DNA from: Hoeflea sp. 108
GTDB lineage: Bacteria; Pseudomonadota; Alphaproteobacteria; Rhizobiales; Rhizobiaceae
DNA: 64,000 nucleotides
NCBI RefSeq assembly: GCF_000372965.1
Contig: NZ_KB890024.1
Coordinates: 248,001 to 312,000, forward strand
Reading direction: 5' to 3'
The notes below the pieces were generated by a model. The model saw only the letters and a program-made list of their open reading frames with translations. It was not told where the DNA came from and did not search any database. The stretch's first letter is position 1, and every line of letters starts with the position of its first letter. Of this stretch, positions 33,450-41,694 are shown one piece after another. The translations under genes were made by a program, and so were the position numbers.

Positions 33450-33689
33450 CTACCACCACCGTGGACTTGGCTCGCATATGATCATGTAGCATTGCATGTA
33501 GCGAGCATATTCGGCCGTGCTCGGTTGCGGCCATTTGCGGCTGTCGCTGTAGCCTTTCAGCAGGCTGGAGCACTCGCTCCTCTCGGGATCCATGAAGTCG
33601 AAGACGATTGTGGCAGGCGAAATCATCGTCATGCCCGCCAAGATGAGGCACCCAAGACCTGCTGTCAGGAAAAGGTGGACATTGCGCAT
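33450..33689 (-). CDS. Possible small secreted or membrane-anchored protein
   Basis: 79 codons beginning MRNVHLFLTAGLGCLILAGM, which looks like a signal peptide or anchor, then a mature part with three cysteines (SECSSLLKG; YMQCYMIICEPS). No ribosome-binding site is evident upstream of ATG 33689 and I recognise no family. Its size, start and cysteine content resemble those of the neighbouring lipoprotein, which is mild support. It could be chance coding; confidence is low. Confidence 0.35.
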   Translation of the reverse strand: MRNVHLFLTAGLGCLILAGMTMISPATIVFDFMDPERSECSSLLKGYSDSRKWPQPSTAEYARYMQCYMIICEPSPRWW

Positions 33690-33894
33690 GGATACACCAA
33701 ATACAGGAAAGGTGAATTCTTGCGACTACATGCCGAAGGCATCAAGAAATACGGATAAGAAGGCGTTTACGTCAAGTCGTCAATTTGGAACGACTTGACA
33801 GTGCAAAGGGATGGCCCACGCCATCTATGGGACGGCGCAGGTGCTTATGGCGCCGACTTCATTTGCCGTTGGCAAAACCGATGGTCGCTGCCGC

Positions 33895-34536
33895 CTAATC
33901 CTGCGGAATTTCCGCGGCATTGTAGACATGCCGTGCGGCGAGCAAGGCCGCGAGTTCGCTGTCCCCGGCGATCACGGCGCGCAGGATGCCGGCATGCTCT
34001 TCCCAGTTCTGGCGGCCGCGGCGCTTGCTGACAGGCGCAAACAGCATCACCGTGCGGTCGCGCAGCGAGCGCACCATGTCCTGCAGCACCGAATTGGCGG
34101 CAACAGTCGCCAGCGCCTCGTGGAATTCGGTGTTCTGGCGCGACAGAAGAACGGGATCATCGGTGTCGGCGAGCTTTGCGCCGTCGTCGAGGATCTTCTG
34201 CAGGGCGGCAATCTGCTCGGGGTCATGGCGCTTGGCCGCAAGCTTGGCGTTCAGCGCCTCGAGCGTCGCGCGCACTTCCACCAGTTCGTGCTTCTGCTCT
34301 TCGGTGAAAACGGTGACGGATGCGCCGCGGCGCGGCTCGATGGTGACGATGCCCTCGGCGGCGAGCTCGCGCAGCGCCTCGCGCACCGGCATGCGCGACA
34401 CGCCCATCTCTTCCGAAAGCTTGCCTTCGACCAGTCGTTCGCCGACGCCGATCTCGCCGCTGACGATGCGCTCGCGCAGCGCATTGGTGATCAGCTTGGT
34501 CAGTGGCGCGTGAATTTCACCCAAAATGGCGGTCAT
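33895..34536 (-). CDS. GntR-family regulator with FCD domain
   Basis: 213-residue FadR-subfamily regulator. The winged helix (about 10-75) includes GERLVEGKLSEEMGVSRMPV and VREALRELAAEG; the C-terminal FCD domain includes NTEFHEALA, a histidine-bearing metal/ligand-site helix, and EEHAGILRAVIAGD. ATG 34536 follows AGGAAG. It lies downstream of the esterase gene but has its own upstream palindrome. FCD-type GntR proteins often bind short TATAC-containing palindromes, so it is the best candidate for the repressor acting on the shared operators of the island; its effector would be the substrate or an acidic intermediate. Confidence 0.9.
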   Translation of the reverse strand: MTAILGEIHAPLTKLITNALRERIVSGEIGVGERLVEGKLSEEMGVSRMPVREALRELAAEGIVTIEPRRGASVTVFTEEQKHELVEVRATLEALNAKLAAKRHDPEQIAALQKILDDGAKLADTDDPVLLSRQNTEFHEALATVAANSVLQDMVRSLRDRTVMLFAPVSKRRGRQNWEEHAGILRAVIAGDSELAALLAARHVYNAAEIPQD

Positions 34537-34609
34537 GTGCACTTCCTGGTAGCGGTGCGAATCAACCTGCGGAAGCAATTCCTTAGGGAGGATGATACAG
34601 GCGAGCAAG

Positions 34610-34632
34610 GATTGATTACAATATTCAATCCT
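34610..34632. promoter_or_regulatory. Inverted repeat upstream of the GntR gene
   Basis: GGATTGA (34610-34616) and TCAATCC (34626-34632) flank TTACAATAT, about 75-95 bases before the GntR start. The centre TACAATATTC resembles TACAGTATTC of the island operators, so it may be an autoregulatory site with altered arms. Confidence 0.45.
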
Positions 34633-34660
34633 GCGCAGCTTTTGGGATGATCCGGGCCGT

Positions 34661-36211
34661 TCATGCCGCGATCTCCTTCCACAGCCCGAGTCTTGCGCCG
34701 CCTTCGAGTGCGCCGAAACGCGAGACGCGACGCTGCTCGCCAAATGTCATGACAGTTGCTTCAGCGGCCTCGGGGTCGAGCGGCCGCCAGTCGTGCAAAT
34801 GAGCAGACGGCGTGCCATCGCTCACGAAGGCGGCCCACGCCGCCATCATTGCCGTGGAAAGAGCGTCAGCCTCTGCACCTGCGCCTATCTTGCCTGAGAG
34901 ATGCGGATGCCCGTGCATGCCGAAGACGAAGGGCACGCAGGCCGCATGTGGCGTGCCGCCGGTTTTCGCCAGTGGCCAGGCGAGATCGTAGAGGAAGGCC
35001 GGCTGGCCGCATCCCGCATGCCGCTGCGCCAGCCGCAGGATTGGCGCCCGGAAGACGAGGTCGCCATAGATCGCCAGCCATCGCACGGTGGCGTCGGTGC
35101 CCGGCATCGCCTCGCGATAGGCCTCATCAACCATCTCAGGGCTGAGTGCGTCCTCAAAAGCGTAATGCAGCGGCAGGAGCCTGGCGATGGCCGCGCCAAG
35201 TGCCGCCTCATCGGCGGGTGGCGCCAGCGGCGACAGGCTGGTGCCGTCGGGCAGGGCGAGGTCGTACCAGAATTTCGCCTCGTCGCGGGTGAAGCCGGTG
35301 AGTAGCGGCACGTCGGCCGGTTGTCCGTCATGCGGCCATGCGAGTACCAGCTGGCCATCGAGCGTCGGCGCCGTGCGCGGCCGTGGGAACCGTCCGGCAA
35401 AACCGCCGTCGCGCAGCAACGCCGCCTCGCGCTTGACGATGTCCATGCCGTCGAGTGCGCGCAGACCACCAGCATCGGTGCCTAGTGCCGCCGCCACCGC
35501 CTCGGTGTACTCGGCCGCCTCGTCCAGTCCGACGAACATCGGCGGGCGAAACAGTGGTGGGCTCTGGGCGATCACACCACGAAACAGGCATCGGCACGCG
35601 GGGTTCTGGGCCATCAGCACGGCGTTTGCCGCCCCGGAGGATTGCCCCGCCATGGTAACCCTGGCCGGGTCGCCGCCGAACGCTTCGATGTTGTCACGCA
35701 CCCAGCGCAGCGCCGCGATCTTGTCCTGCATGCCCCAGTTGGCGTTGAGACCTGTCTCGGGGTCGGTAAGATCGGGATGCGCCAGCCCGCCCAGCGGCCC
35801 GAGCCGGTAATTCGCCGTCACCACCACGATGTCGTGCTCGCGCGCCAGCCGGCTGCCGTTGCACGCGGCAGCGCCGCCATGGCCATTGCGTGTCGCCCCG
35901 CCATGGAACCACACCATGACGGGAGCGCGCCGCGCGTTCTCAGGTGCCCAGACGTTGAGCGTCAGGCAGTCCTCGTCCATGCGTTGGATCGGCTCGTTCA
36001 GCCATGTCTGGCTGCCGCTGAGCAGTTGCGGTGGCGCAGCGCCGATGCGGTCGGCGGCGCGAATGCCGCGCCAGCCCGGATGCGGTCGCGGCGAGCGCAG
36101 GCGGAGTTCGCCGACCGGTGCCGCCGCATAGGGAATGCCAAGAAAGCGCCCGACGCCGTCGCGGCTCATTCCCGCGATACGGCCTCCTGATGTCTCGGCG
36201 ACGCTGTCCAT
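34661..36211 (-). CDS. Type B carboxylesterase
   Basis: 516-residue alpha/beta hydrolase of the carboxylesterase/lipase family that hydrolyses carboxylic esters (or carbamates). The oxyanion hole is HGG (103-105), the nucleophile S191 lies in AGQSSGAANAV, and the late GTPHAACVPFVFG segment supplies the catalytic histidine; DEAKFW probably contains the acid. No signal peptide, so cytosolic. ATG 36211 starts 16 bases after the reductase gene, in the operon headed by the second diiron oxidase. It may release the pathway substrate from an ester or carbamate. Confidence 0.9.
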   Translation of the reverse strand: MDSVAETSGGRIAGMSRDGVGRFLGIPYAAAPVGELRLRSPRPHPGWRGIRAADRIGAAPPQLLSGSQTWLNEPIQRMDEDCLTLNVWAPENARRAPVMVWFHGGATRNGHGGAAACNGSRLAREHDIVVVTANYRLGPLGGLAHPDLTDPETGLNANWGMQDKIAALRWVRDNIEAFGGDPARVTMAGQSSGAANAVLMAQNPACRCLFRGVIAQSPPLFRPPMFVGLDEAAEYTEAVAAALGTDAGGLRALDGMDIVKREAALLRDGGFAGRFPRPRTAPTLDGQLVLAWPHDGQPADVPLLTGFTRDEAKFWYDLALPDGTSLSPLAPPADEAALGAAIARLLPLHYAFEDALSPEMVDEAYREAMPGTDATVRWLAIYGDLVFRAPILRLAQRHAGCGQPAFLYDLAWPLAKTGGTPHAACVPFVFGMHGHPHLSGKIGAGAEADALSTAMMAAWAAFVSDGTPSAHLHDWRPLDPEAAEATVMTFGEQRRVSRFGALEGGARLGLWKEIAA

Positions 36212-36227
36212 GTGCGGCCTTTGGCGC

Positions 36228-37241
36228 CTACTCCGCCGGCACCAGCGTGTGCTGGAAATTGAAGGCGTCGGAATAGATGAAGCCGGGATTGGCACCGCGT
36301 TCGACGAACAGTTTCTTGGCGCTGGCGATCATGTTGGGCGAACCACACATGTAGATGGCGTGTTCGGAGAAGTCGCCGATGTCCGCGGCCGCCACTTCCT
36401 GCACATAACCCTGCCGCCCATCCCAGTCCGGCCCGGGGCGAGAAAGCACCGGCACATACTGGAAGTCGCACAGCCGCTCGCCCCACGACTGGATCTCGTC
36501 ATGCAGATAGAGGTCCTCTTCCGTCCGCATGCCCCAATAGAGGCTGACGGGCGGGCAGTCGGGATCGTCCATCAGCGATTCCAACATGCTCTTGATCGGT
36601 GCCAGTCCGGTGCCGGTCGCCACCATCAACAGTGGCCGGAAGTCCTCCTTGCGGCAGCAGAACAGGCCATGCGGCAGATCCACATCCAGCCGGTCGCCGG
36701 GCTTGAGCGTGCTCAGGTGCCCGTCGGTGAAATGGCCGCCGCTCACCCGACGGATGTGCAGGTCAACGGTGCGGCCGTTTGGCGTGGAGGCCATGGAAAA
36801 GCTGCGCTTGTTGCCGTCGCCAAGCATGACGTTGAGATATTGACCGGGCCGATAGACCAGCCCTTCGGCATTGGGCAACGCAAGTGTCAGATGCACCACG
36901 TCGCGGCCGATCGCCTCGACGGCTGCCACCTCGGCGGTATACCGTTCCGGGTCCGAGCACGGTTCCATCGGCCGTTCGGTCGAGATCACGAGGTCGCTCT
37001 CGGGCCGCGCCTGGCAGGCCAGTGCGAAGCCCTCATCCTCGTCTTCGGGCGACAGCGCCAGCGGATATTCTTCGTAGCGCACGCAGCCTTCCATCAGCCG
37101 CACCCGGCAAGTGCCGCAGCCGCCCTCGGTACAGTCGTGCAGCAATTGCACGCCCTGGCGGATCGCCGCCATCAGCACGGACTCTTCCGAATCGACGGTG
37201 AACTGATCCTCGGTCTCGAGGACGCGCACAACATGGCCCAT
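36228..37241 (-). CDS. Ferredoxin-FAD-NAD(P)H oxygenase reductase (BenC type)
   Basis: 337-residue electron-transfer flavoprotein: an N-terminal plant-type 2Fe-2S domain (C37, C42, C45 and C76; CTEGGCGTC), then an FAD domain with RSFSMAS (146 onwards), then an NAD domain with GTGLAPIKS and the C-terminal YMCGSPNM. This layout is that of class IB oxygenase reductases such as BenC, XylZ or the methane monooxygenase reductase. ATG 37241 follows GGAG; an in-frame GTG 37253 is the alternative. No Rieske or multisubunit oxygenase gene is in the window, so its likely clients are the HDO diiron oxidases and/or the two ferredoxins of the same regulon. Confidence 0.92.
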   Translation of the reverse strand: MGHVVRVLETEDQFTVDSEESVLMAAIRQGVQLLHDCTEGGCGTCRVRLMEGCVRYEEYPLALSPEDEDEGFALACQARPESDLVISTERPMEPCSDPERYTAEVAAVEAIGRDVVHLTLALPNAEGLVYRPGQYLNVMLGDGNKRSFSMASTPNGRTVDLHIRRVSGGHFTDGHLSTLKPGDRLDVDLPHGLFCCRKEDFRPLLMVATGTGLAPIKSMLESLMDDPDCPPVSLYWGMRTEEDLYLHDEIQSWGERLCDFQYVPVLSRPGPDWDGRQGYVQEVAAADIGDFSEHAIYMCGSPNMIASAKKLFVERGANPGFIYSDAFNFQHTLVPAE

Positions 37242-37279
37242 CCATGTCTCCACTGAAGGCTGGGGCGGGTAGCCCGCTG

Positions 37280-37759
37280 CTATTTCTTGATGTCGGCCTG
37301 CACCATCACCTTGTGGCCTTTCGGCTCCAGCAGTATGGCCAGCGCCTGCAGCGCCGCCAGCCCGCAGGCGATGTCCTGTTCGCCATTGCCGCCGCTCAGG
37401 CCGACGCCGCCGATTACCTCACCATCGACGACGACGGGAAAGCCGCCGACAAAGGCGGCGAAACGGCCCTCGAAGCTGAGCTGGATGCCGAAGGCTTCGT
37501 TGCCCGGCAGGGCAGGGCCGTTCGGCGGGGTGGTGAACAGGTGGGTCGAGCGCTTGTGGCCGGCGGCGGTGAAGGCCTTGTTCCAGGCGATCTGTGGCCC
37601 GGTCACCCGCGCGCCGTTCATGCGTTCGAGCGCGATCGGATAACCGCCGTCGTCGGCGATGCAGACGGTTTCGGGAACGTTCAGCTCCAGCGCCTTGGCC
37701 ACCGCCGCCGCCACCATGACGCGGGCTTCTTCGACTTCGAGTTTGAGGACCTGCTTCAC
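37280..37759 (-). CDS. GlcG/HbpS-family haem-binding-like protein
   Basis: 159-residue single-domain protein of the GlcG/HbpS (DUF336) family: LEVEEARVMVAAAVAKALEL at the start, then VCIADDGGYPIALERMNGA, and the glycine-rich GGFPVVVDGEVIGGVGLSGG. Members bind haem or corrin (HbpS, PduO C-domain) or are of unknown function beside glycolate and aromatic catabolic genes. There is no signal peptide. It is the second gene of the minus-strand unit, between diiron oxidase 2 (80 bases upstream) and the reductase (38 bases downstream), so an accessory redox or cofactor role is plausible but unproven. Confidence 0.87.
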   Translation of the reverse strand: MKQVLKLEVEEARVMVAAAVAKALELNVPETVCIADDGGYPIALERMNGARVTGPQIAWNKAFTAAGHKRSTHLFTTPPNGPALPGNEAFGIQLSFEGRFAAFVGGFPVVVDGEVIGGVGLSGGNGEQDIACGLAALQALAILLEPKGHKVMVQADIKK

Positions 37760-37839
37760 GTTTCCGTCCCTGTCATGCCTATGGCTTTATTGCGCTTTTC
37801 GGCGGGGCCCGAACATATGCCCCGCCGCTTGCCTCCTGG

Positions 37840-38571
37840 TCAGGCGGCGAGGTTCAGTTCTTCGAGCGGCAACTCGGAGGCGACGTAGTCATTGTAGAGC
37901 GCTGTGGTGTAGAGCAGGCGCATCTGGGCGCCGACCTCGCAGATCTTGAGGCAGCGTTGCTGCATCTCGACGCTGCGGGCATGCTCCAGAACGATCTGGT
38001 AGCCGCGTTCGCCGTGGATCTCGTCGGAGACGATATGCAGGTCGAAGAATTCGACCTCCTCGTCGGTGAAGCCGTATTTTTCTCGCAGCGTGGGCGTCTG
38101 CTTGCGGTAGATAGACGGCACTTGGGATTCCAGGCCCACCACGAGGCCGGCGACGGCGACGATGGGATCTTCGCGCATGGCGACGGAGTAGCACCAGCTC
38201 TGCAGGGCGCGCGTCGTCGGCGACATGTTCTCGGGGTCACGAATTCTGGCGGCCGTCGTGCCGCAGGCCTCACCGAAGCGGATCAGCAGATCGGTATGGC
38301 GGTCGCCGCCGATCTCTTCCTCATACATGTTGGCGAGCAGGAAATCCTTGGCCTCGGTGTAGCCCTCGGGCATGCGCGCGTAGATGTAGCCGAGGTAGTC
38401 CGCGAACGGTCCGACATAGTGGTAGTGGTTCTCGGCCCAGCGGGCGAGGTGCTCGCGGCTCAGCTTGCCGCTGGCCCAGCCGACGCTGAAGGGCGACTTG
38501 TTGGCGCTCTTGCCCTTGATGGCGTTTTCGAGCGCGGTGCGGAATTCGTCCGGATTCATGGCGACGGTCAT
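37840..38571 (-). CDS. Haem-oxygenase-like diiron oxidase (HDO family), copy 2
   Basis: 243-residue paralogue of the oxidase at 26749-27507, with the same diiron ligands at the same positions (E85, H92, E148, H179, D183, H186). By eye about 90% of residues are identical; the differences cluster at residues 105-112 (GTTAARIRDPEN against GTSRERMTDPEN) and the C-terminal tail. It heads a minus-strand unit with the GlcG-like, reductase and esterase genes, and its promoter carries the full-length shared operator. Two isoforms could form a heterodimer, act on different substrates, or reflect gene dosage. Confidence 0.88.
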   Translation of the reverse strand: MTVAMNPDEFRTALENAIKGKSANKSPFSVGWASGKLSREHLARWAENHYHYVGPFADYLGYIYARMPEGYTEAKDFLLANMYEEEIGGDRHTDLLIRFGEACGTTAARIRDPENMSPTTRALQSWCYSVAMREDPIVAVAGLVVGLESQVPSIYRKQTPTLREKYGFTDEEVEFFDLHIVSDEIHGERGYQIVLEHARSVEMQQRCLKICEVGAQMRLLYTTALYNDYVASELPLEELNLAA

Positions 38572-38601
38572 TCAATGCTCCCCGAGGGCTACTGGCCTGT
38601 T

Positions 38602-38628
38602 CAATTTGGAATACTGTATACCAAATTG
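38602..38628. promoter_or_regulatory. Shared-regulon operator, full-length copy before oxidase 2
   Basis: The longest palindrome of the set: CAATTTGG and CCAAATTG arms around AATACTGTATA, 30 bases before the second diiron oxidase start. Read on the minus strand, the inner part is TTGGTATACAGTATTCCAA, identical to the copy at 26686-26710. Confidence 0.75.
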
Positions 38629-38738
38629 CTTTGCGTGCAAGCCCTGGCATTGCGCCGGACCCTCCCGCCTGGGTTGCCGCCCATCCACTGGTCAGGCAGC
38701 GGCAGTTCGGTTAGCTTTGTTTGTCCGAAACAATCGGG

Positions 38739-38766
38739 TGAACCTTTTTGCGGCGACACGCGACTA
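38739..38766 (+). promoter_or_regulatory. Possible ECF-sigma autoregulated promoter
   Basis: TGAACC, 16 bases, then CGACTA: a spacing and composition like promoters read by ECF sigma factors, placed 20 bases before the start of the ECF sigma gene itself. Autoregulation is common in this family. The match is by eye and the exact consensus of this sigma factor is unknown. Confidence 0.4.
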
Positions 38767-38785
38767 TGCAGACAGGAGCCCGGCG

Positions 38786-39370
38786 GTGACCCCGGCCATG
38801 AACATCGCATCCGACCCCATGTCAGATCGCGAGCTCGTCGGCCGGGTCGCAAACGGCGACCGCGCCGCCTTGCGGCTCCTGTTCACGCGTCACCACGCAC
38901 GGGTCTACCGTTTCGTGGCGCGCCAGACGGGATCTGAAGCCGTGGCGGATGATGTAGCAAACGAGGTCTTTCTGGAGTTGTGGCGCCAGGCGCCGCAATT
39001 CGAGGGCCGGTCGGAGGTGTCGACCTGGCTGCTCGGCATTGCGCGTTTCAAGGCGTTGTCCCAGCTGCGCAAGCGCAAGGAGGACTGGCTCGACGACGAC
39101 GATGCGGCGGCCGTGCCCGACGATGCCGACACGCCCGAGGTCGTCACAATGAAAAAGGACAAGGGGGCCGCCCTGCGCGGCTTCGTCAATGCACTGGCCG
39201 AAGAGCACCGCACGGTCATCGACCTTGCCTATTACCATGGGAAATCGGTGACCGAGATCGGCGAGGTGCTCGACATTCCGGTCGCCACCGTCAAGACGCG
39301 GATGTTCTACGCCCGCAAGAAGCTGGGCGAGGCCCTCAAGGCCGCCGGATATGACAGGGGCTGGCCATGA
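38786..39370 (+). CDS. ECF-type RNA polymerase sigma factor
   Basis: 194-residue sigma-70 family ECF factor. Region 2 (residues about 15-85) reads ALRLLFTRHHARVYRFVARQ then DVANEVFLELWRQAPQFEG, and region 4 (about 130-185) reads LAEEHRTVIDLAYYHGKSVT then EIGEVLDIPVATVKTRMFYA. GTG 38786 is chosen because AGGAG lies seven bases upstream; ATG 38798 and ATG 38819 are alternatives. Its stop overlaps the next gene by four bases. With the anti-sigma factor and protease downstream it forms a stress-signalling unit probably responding to an envelope signal. Confidence 0.92.
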   Translation: MTPAMNIASDPMSDRELVGRVANGDRAALRLLFTRHHARVYRFVARQTGSEAVADDVANEVFLELWRQAPQFEGRSEVSTWLLGIARFKALSQLRKRKEDWLDDDDAAAVPDDADTPEVVTMKKDKGAALRGFVNALAEEHRTVIDLAYYHGKSVTEIGEVLDIPVATVKTRMFYARKKLGEALKAAGYDRGWP

Positions 39371-40032
39371 GCGCTGCCGAAAAGATGACACGCCGAGATG
39401 AGATCGAGACGCTGCTGCCCTTCTACCTCAACGGTACGCTTGAAGGAGCGGAGCTGGCAGCCGTCGAGGACTGGCTCGCCAGCGATCCCGCCGCCATGGA
39501 TGCGCTCGAAGCCGCCGAGGCCGAGTTCTCTGGCACTATGGCCGCCAACGAGGCGATGCGCCCGCCCGCCGATGCCCTGAGCCGGTTCTCCAGGATGCTC
39601 GAGGCCGAAGCCGGCCCCGCGCGTGAGCGCCGGTCTCAATCCTTCCTGGCACGCGCCTGGCAGGGTTTCATGGGCCTGCCGGTCGGCGTCGCCTGGGCTG
39701 CCGCAGCGGCTCTGCTCGCCTTCGTCGTCGTCCAGGGCGTCATGGAACGGCCCGGCGCCGGCGGCAACAATTTCGAAGTCGCCGGCACCGGCGAGGACGC
39801 AGCAAAACTGCCCTTCGCGCTGGTCACATTCAAGCCGGACGCCAGGATGTCCGAAATCGCGGCACTGCTTGGCGACGAAGGCGCAAGCATCATCGACGGC
39901 CCGACCGTAAGCGGCGTCTTCCGCGTCGCCATCAAGGCCGAAACGGTCGCCGACTACGATCGCATCCTCGGTGTCATCGCGGCGTCGCCGGTCGCCGACA
40001 CGGTGACCGCTGGCCGGAAGCCTCAGGGATGA
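39367..40032 (+). CDS. Transmembrane anti-sigma factor
   Basis: 221 residues. The N-terminal cytoplasmic part (about 1-60) resembles anti-sigma zinc-finger-like domains (LLPFYLNGTLEGAELAAVEDW), though without a full His/Cys zinc site. A single membrane helix (PVGVAWAAAAALLAFVVVQG) is at about 105-124, and the periplasmic part contains an FALVTFKPDARMSEIAALLG alpha-beta module. The overlap of its start with the sigma gene and of its stop with the protease gene (both ATGA) supports an operon in which it sequesters the ECF factor. Confidence 0.85.
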   Translation: MSAAEKMTRRDEIETLLPFYLNGTLEGAELAAVEDWLASDPAAMDALEAAEAEFSGTMAANEAMRPPADALSRFSRMLEAEAGPARERRSQSFLARAWQGFMGLPVGVAWAAAAALLAFVVVQGVMERPGAGGNNFEVAGTGEDAAKLPFALVTFKPDARMSEIAALLGDEGASIIDGPTVSGVFRVAIKAETVADYDRILGVIAASPVADTVTAGRKPQG

Positions 40033-41534
40033 AGAGGCTTGGGGGCAGGGCCTGGCTGATGCTGGTGGCGGCACTGTTCGCCGCCAGCCCCGCCTTCGCC
40101 CAGACCAACGACCCAAACCTCACGCCCGAGCAAATCGACTGCCTGAGCAAGGCCACCGCCGCAACTGCCGCCGACTGCCTGAAGCCAGGCGGCGGAGGCG
40201 GAGGAGCGGGCGGCAGTGGCGCCGGAGCATCCGTCGGCCTGCCCGACATGCTGGTCGATCTCTTCGCCAATCCGGGTGGACCTTCTGCGCCCTCGACCAC
40301 GTCGCCGCCATCGACGGTACCTCCGTCCAGCGTGCCGGTGCCCACGCCCAATCCGCAGCGCGGCGACGGCGGCCAGGCGTCCGCCTCCGATCCCGCCAGC
40401 TCGACGCCCTCTCCGCCGGCGCCGCCGCCGAACCAGGCATCGCCTCAGGGCACAGCCCTTGCTGTGGCGCCGCGTGCTATCGAGGGCGCCTTCGTGCCTG
40501 ACGAGGTGCTGGTGACGGTCGATGGCGGGCCCGCAGTCGCGCAGGCAGTCGCTCAAAGCTTCGGCCTCGATATCCGTTCGCAGCGCCAGTCGCTGCTGCT
40601 CGGCACAAGCCTCGTCCGCTACGGCATCCCCGACGGCCGGCCGGTCCCGATCGTGCTCGCCCAGCTCGCCGGCGATGGCCGCACCACGGCGCGCGAGCCC
40701 AACCACATCTACGAGCTGCAGCAGGCGGCCGCTGCACCCAATTTCGCCTTCCAGCGCATCGCCCTCGACGAGGCCGAGGCCAACGGCGAGAATGTCGGCA
40801 TAGCCGTCATCGACACCGCGCTGGACGACACCCATCCGGCTCTCAAGGACGTGATTGCTGGCGAGTTCGATGCCATGCCCGGCGTCAAGATCACTGCCCG
40901 CGACCACGCCACCTCGGTTGCCGGGCTGATCGCCGGCAAGGGCGCGTTCAAGGGCATGGCCCCGGGCGCAAAAATCTTCCACGCCCGTGCCTTCGAGGGC
41001 GGCAAGTCCAACATGGGCATCATCCTCGACGCGCTCGACTGGGCAGCAGCGCAGGACGTGCGCATTGTCAACATGAGCTTCGTCGGGCCCAAGAACGCGC
41101 TGCTCGACCAGGCCTGCCGCGCCGCCCGTGCTCGTGGCCTGATCCTTGTCGCCGCAGCCGGCAACAACGGCCCCGGCGCACCCTATGGCTACCCGGCAGC
41201 CTACAACGGCGTCATCGCCGTCACCGCCACCGATGCGAAAGACGCGCTGATGAAACAGGCCAACCGCGGGCCTTATGTCTATGTCTCGGCGCCCGGCGTC
41301 GACCTCATGGCGCCCGTCGGCGGGGGCGTCGATCTCGTCACCGGCACGTCCTTCGCCGCTGCCGTCGTCAGCGGCGCCATCGCCAATATCTTGCACAAGG
41401 CGCCCGACCGCAGCGCCGACTGGGTGGAGAAGGCTCTCGCCGACACGGCCGTCGACCTTGGCGAAAAAGGCCGCGACGCCGACTTCGGCTTCGGGTTGAT
41501 CAACACGAAAGCGGCTGAAGCGGTGAAGGAGTAG
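40029..41534 (+). CDS. Exported subtilisin-like (S8) serine protease
   Basis: 501 residues. A Sec signal peptide ends near ASPAFA-QTNDP; a Gly- and then Pro/Ser-rich linker (about 53-145) leads to a prodomain-like region and an S8 catalytic domain with D262 (AVIDTALDD), H293 (RDHATSVAGLIAG), N380 (AAGNNG) and S441 (GTSFAAA). It is periplasmic or secreted. Translational coupling to the anti-sigma gene suggests it either cleaves the anti-sigma periplasmic domain or is the output of the sigma factor. The aspartate motif is IDTALDDTHP, a normal S8 variant, so activity is expected. Confidence 0.9.
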   Translation: MKRLGGRAWLMLVAALFAASPAFAQTNDPNLTPEQIDCLSKATAATAADCLKPGGGGGGAGGSGAGASVGLPDMLVDLFANPGGPSAPSTTSPPSTVPPSSVPVPTPNPQRGDGGQASASDPASSTPSPPAPPPNQASPQGTALAVAPRAIEGAFVPDEVLVTVDGGPAVAQAVAQSFGLDIRSQRQSLLLGTSLVRYGIPDGRPVPIVLAQLAGDGRTTAREPNHIYELQQAAAAPNFAFQRIALDEAEANGENVGIAVIDTALDDTHPALKDVIAGEFDAMPGVKITARDHATSVAGLIAGKGAFKGMAPGAKIFHARAFEGGKSNMGIILDALDWAAAQDVRIVNMSFVGPKNALLDQACRAARARGLILVAAAGNNGPGAPYGYPAAYNGVIAVTATDAKDALMKQANRGPYVYVSAPGVDLMAPVGGGVDLVTGTSFAAAVVSGAIANILHKAPDRSADWVEKALADTAVDLGEKGRDADFGFGLINTKAAEAVKE

Positions 41535-41694
41535 CGGCGTCCTCTGTTTTGCGCCAGGTGGAAAGCCCACCGAGGTGGAGAGCCACCTCAAGTGCAGCGG
41601 GGGCACTGCAGCTGCCTCCCCGTCCATGGAAGAATGTGCCGGAGCGCGTCGCCGACCAATTCACGGCCGCCCCCATGCATGATCCACGCGCCCC

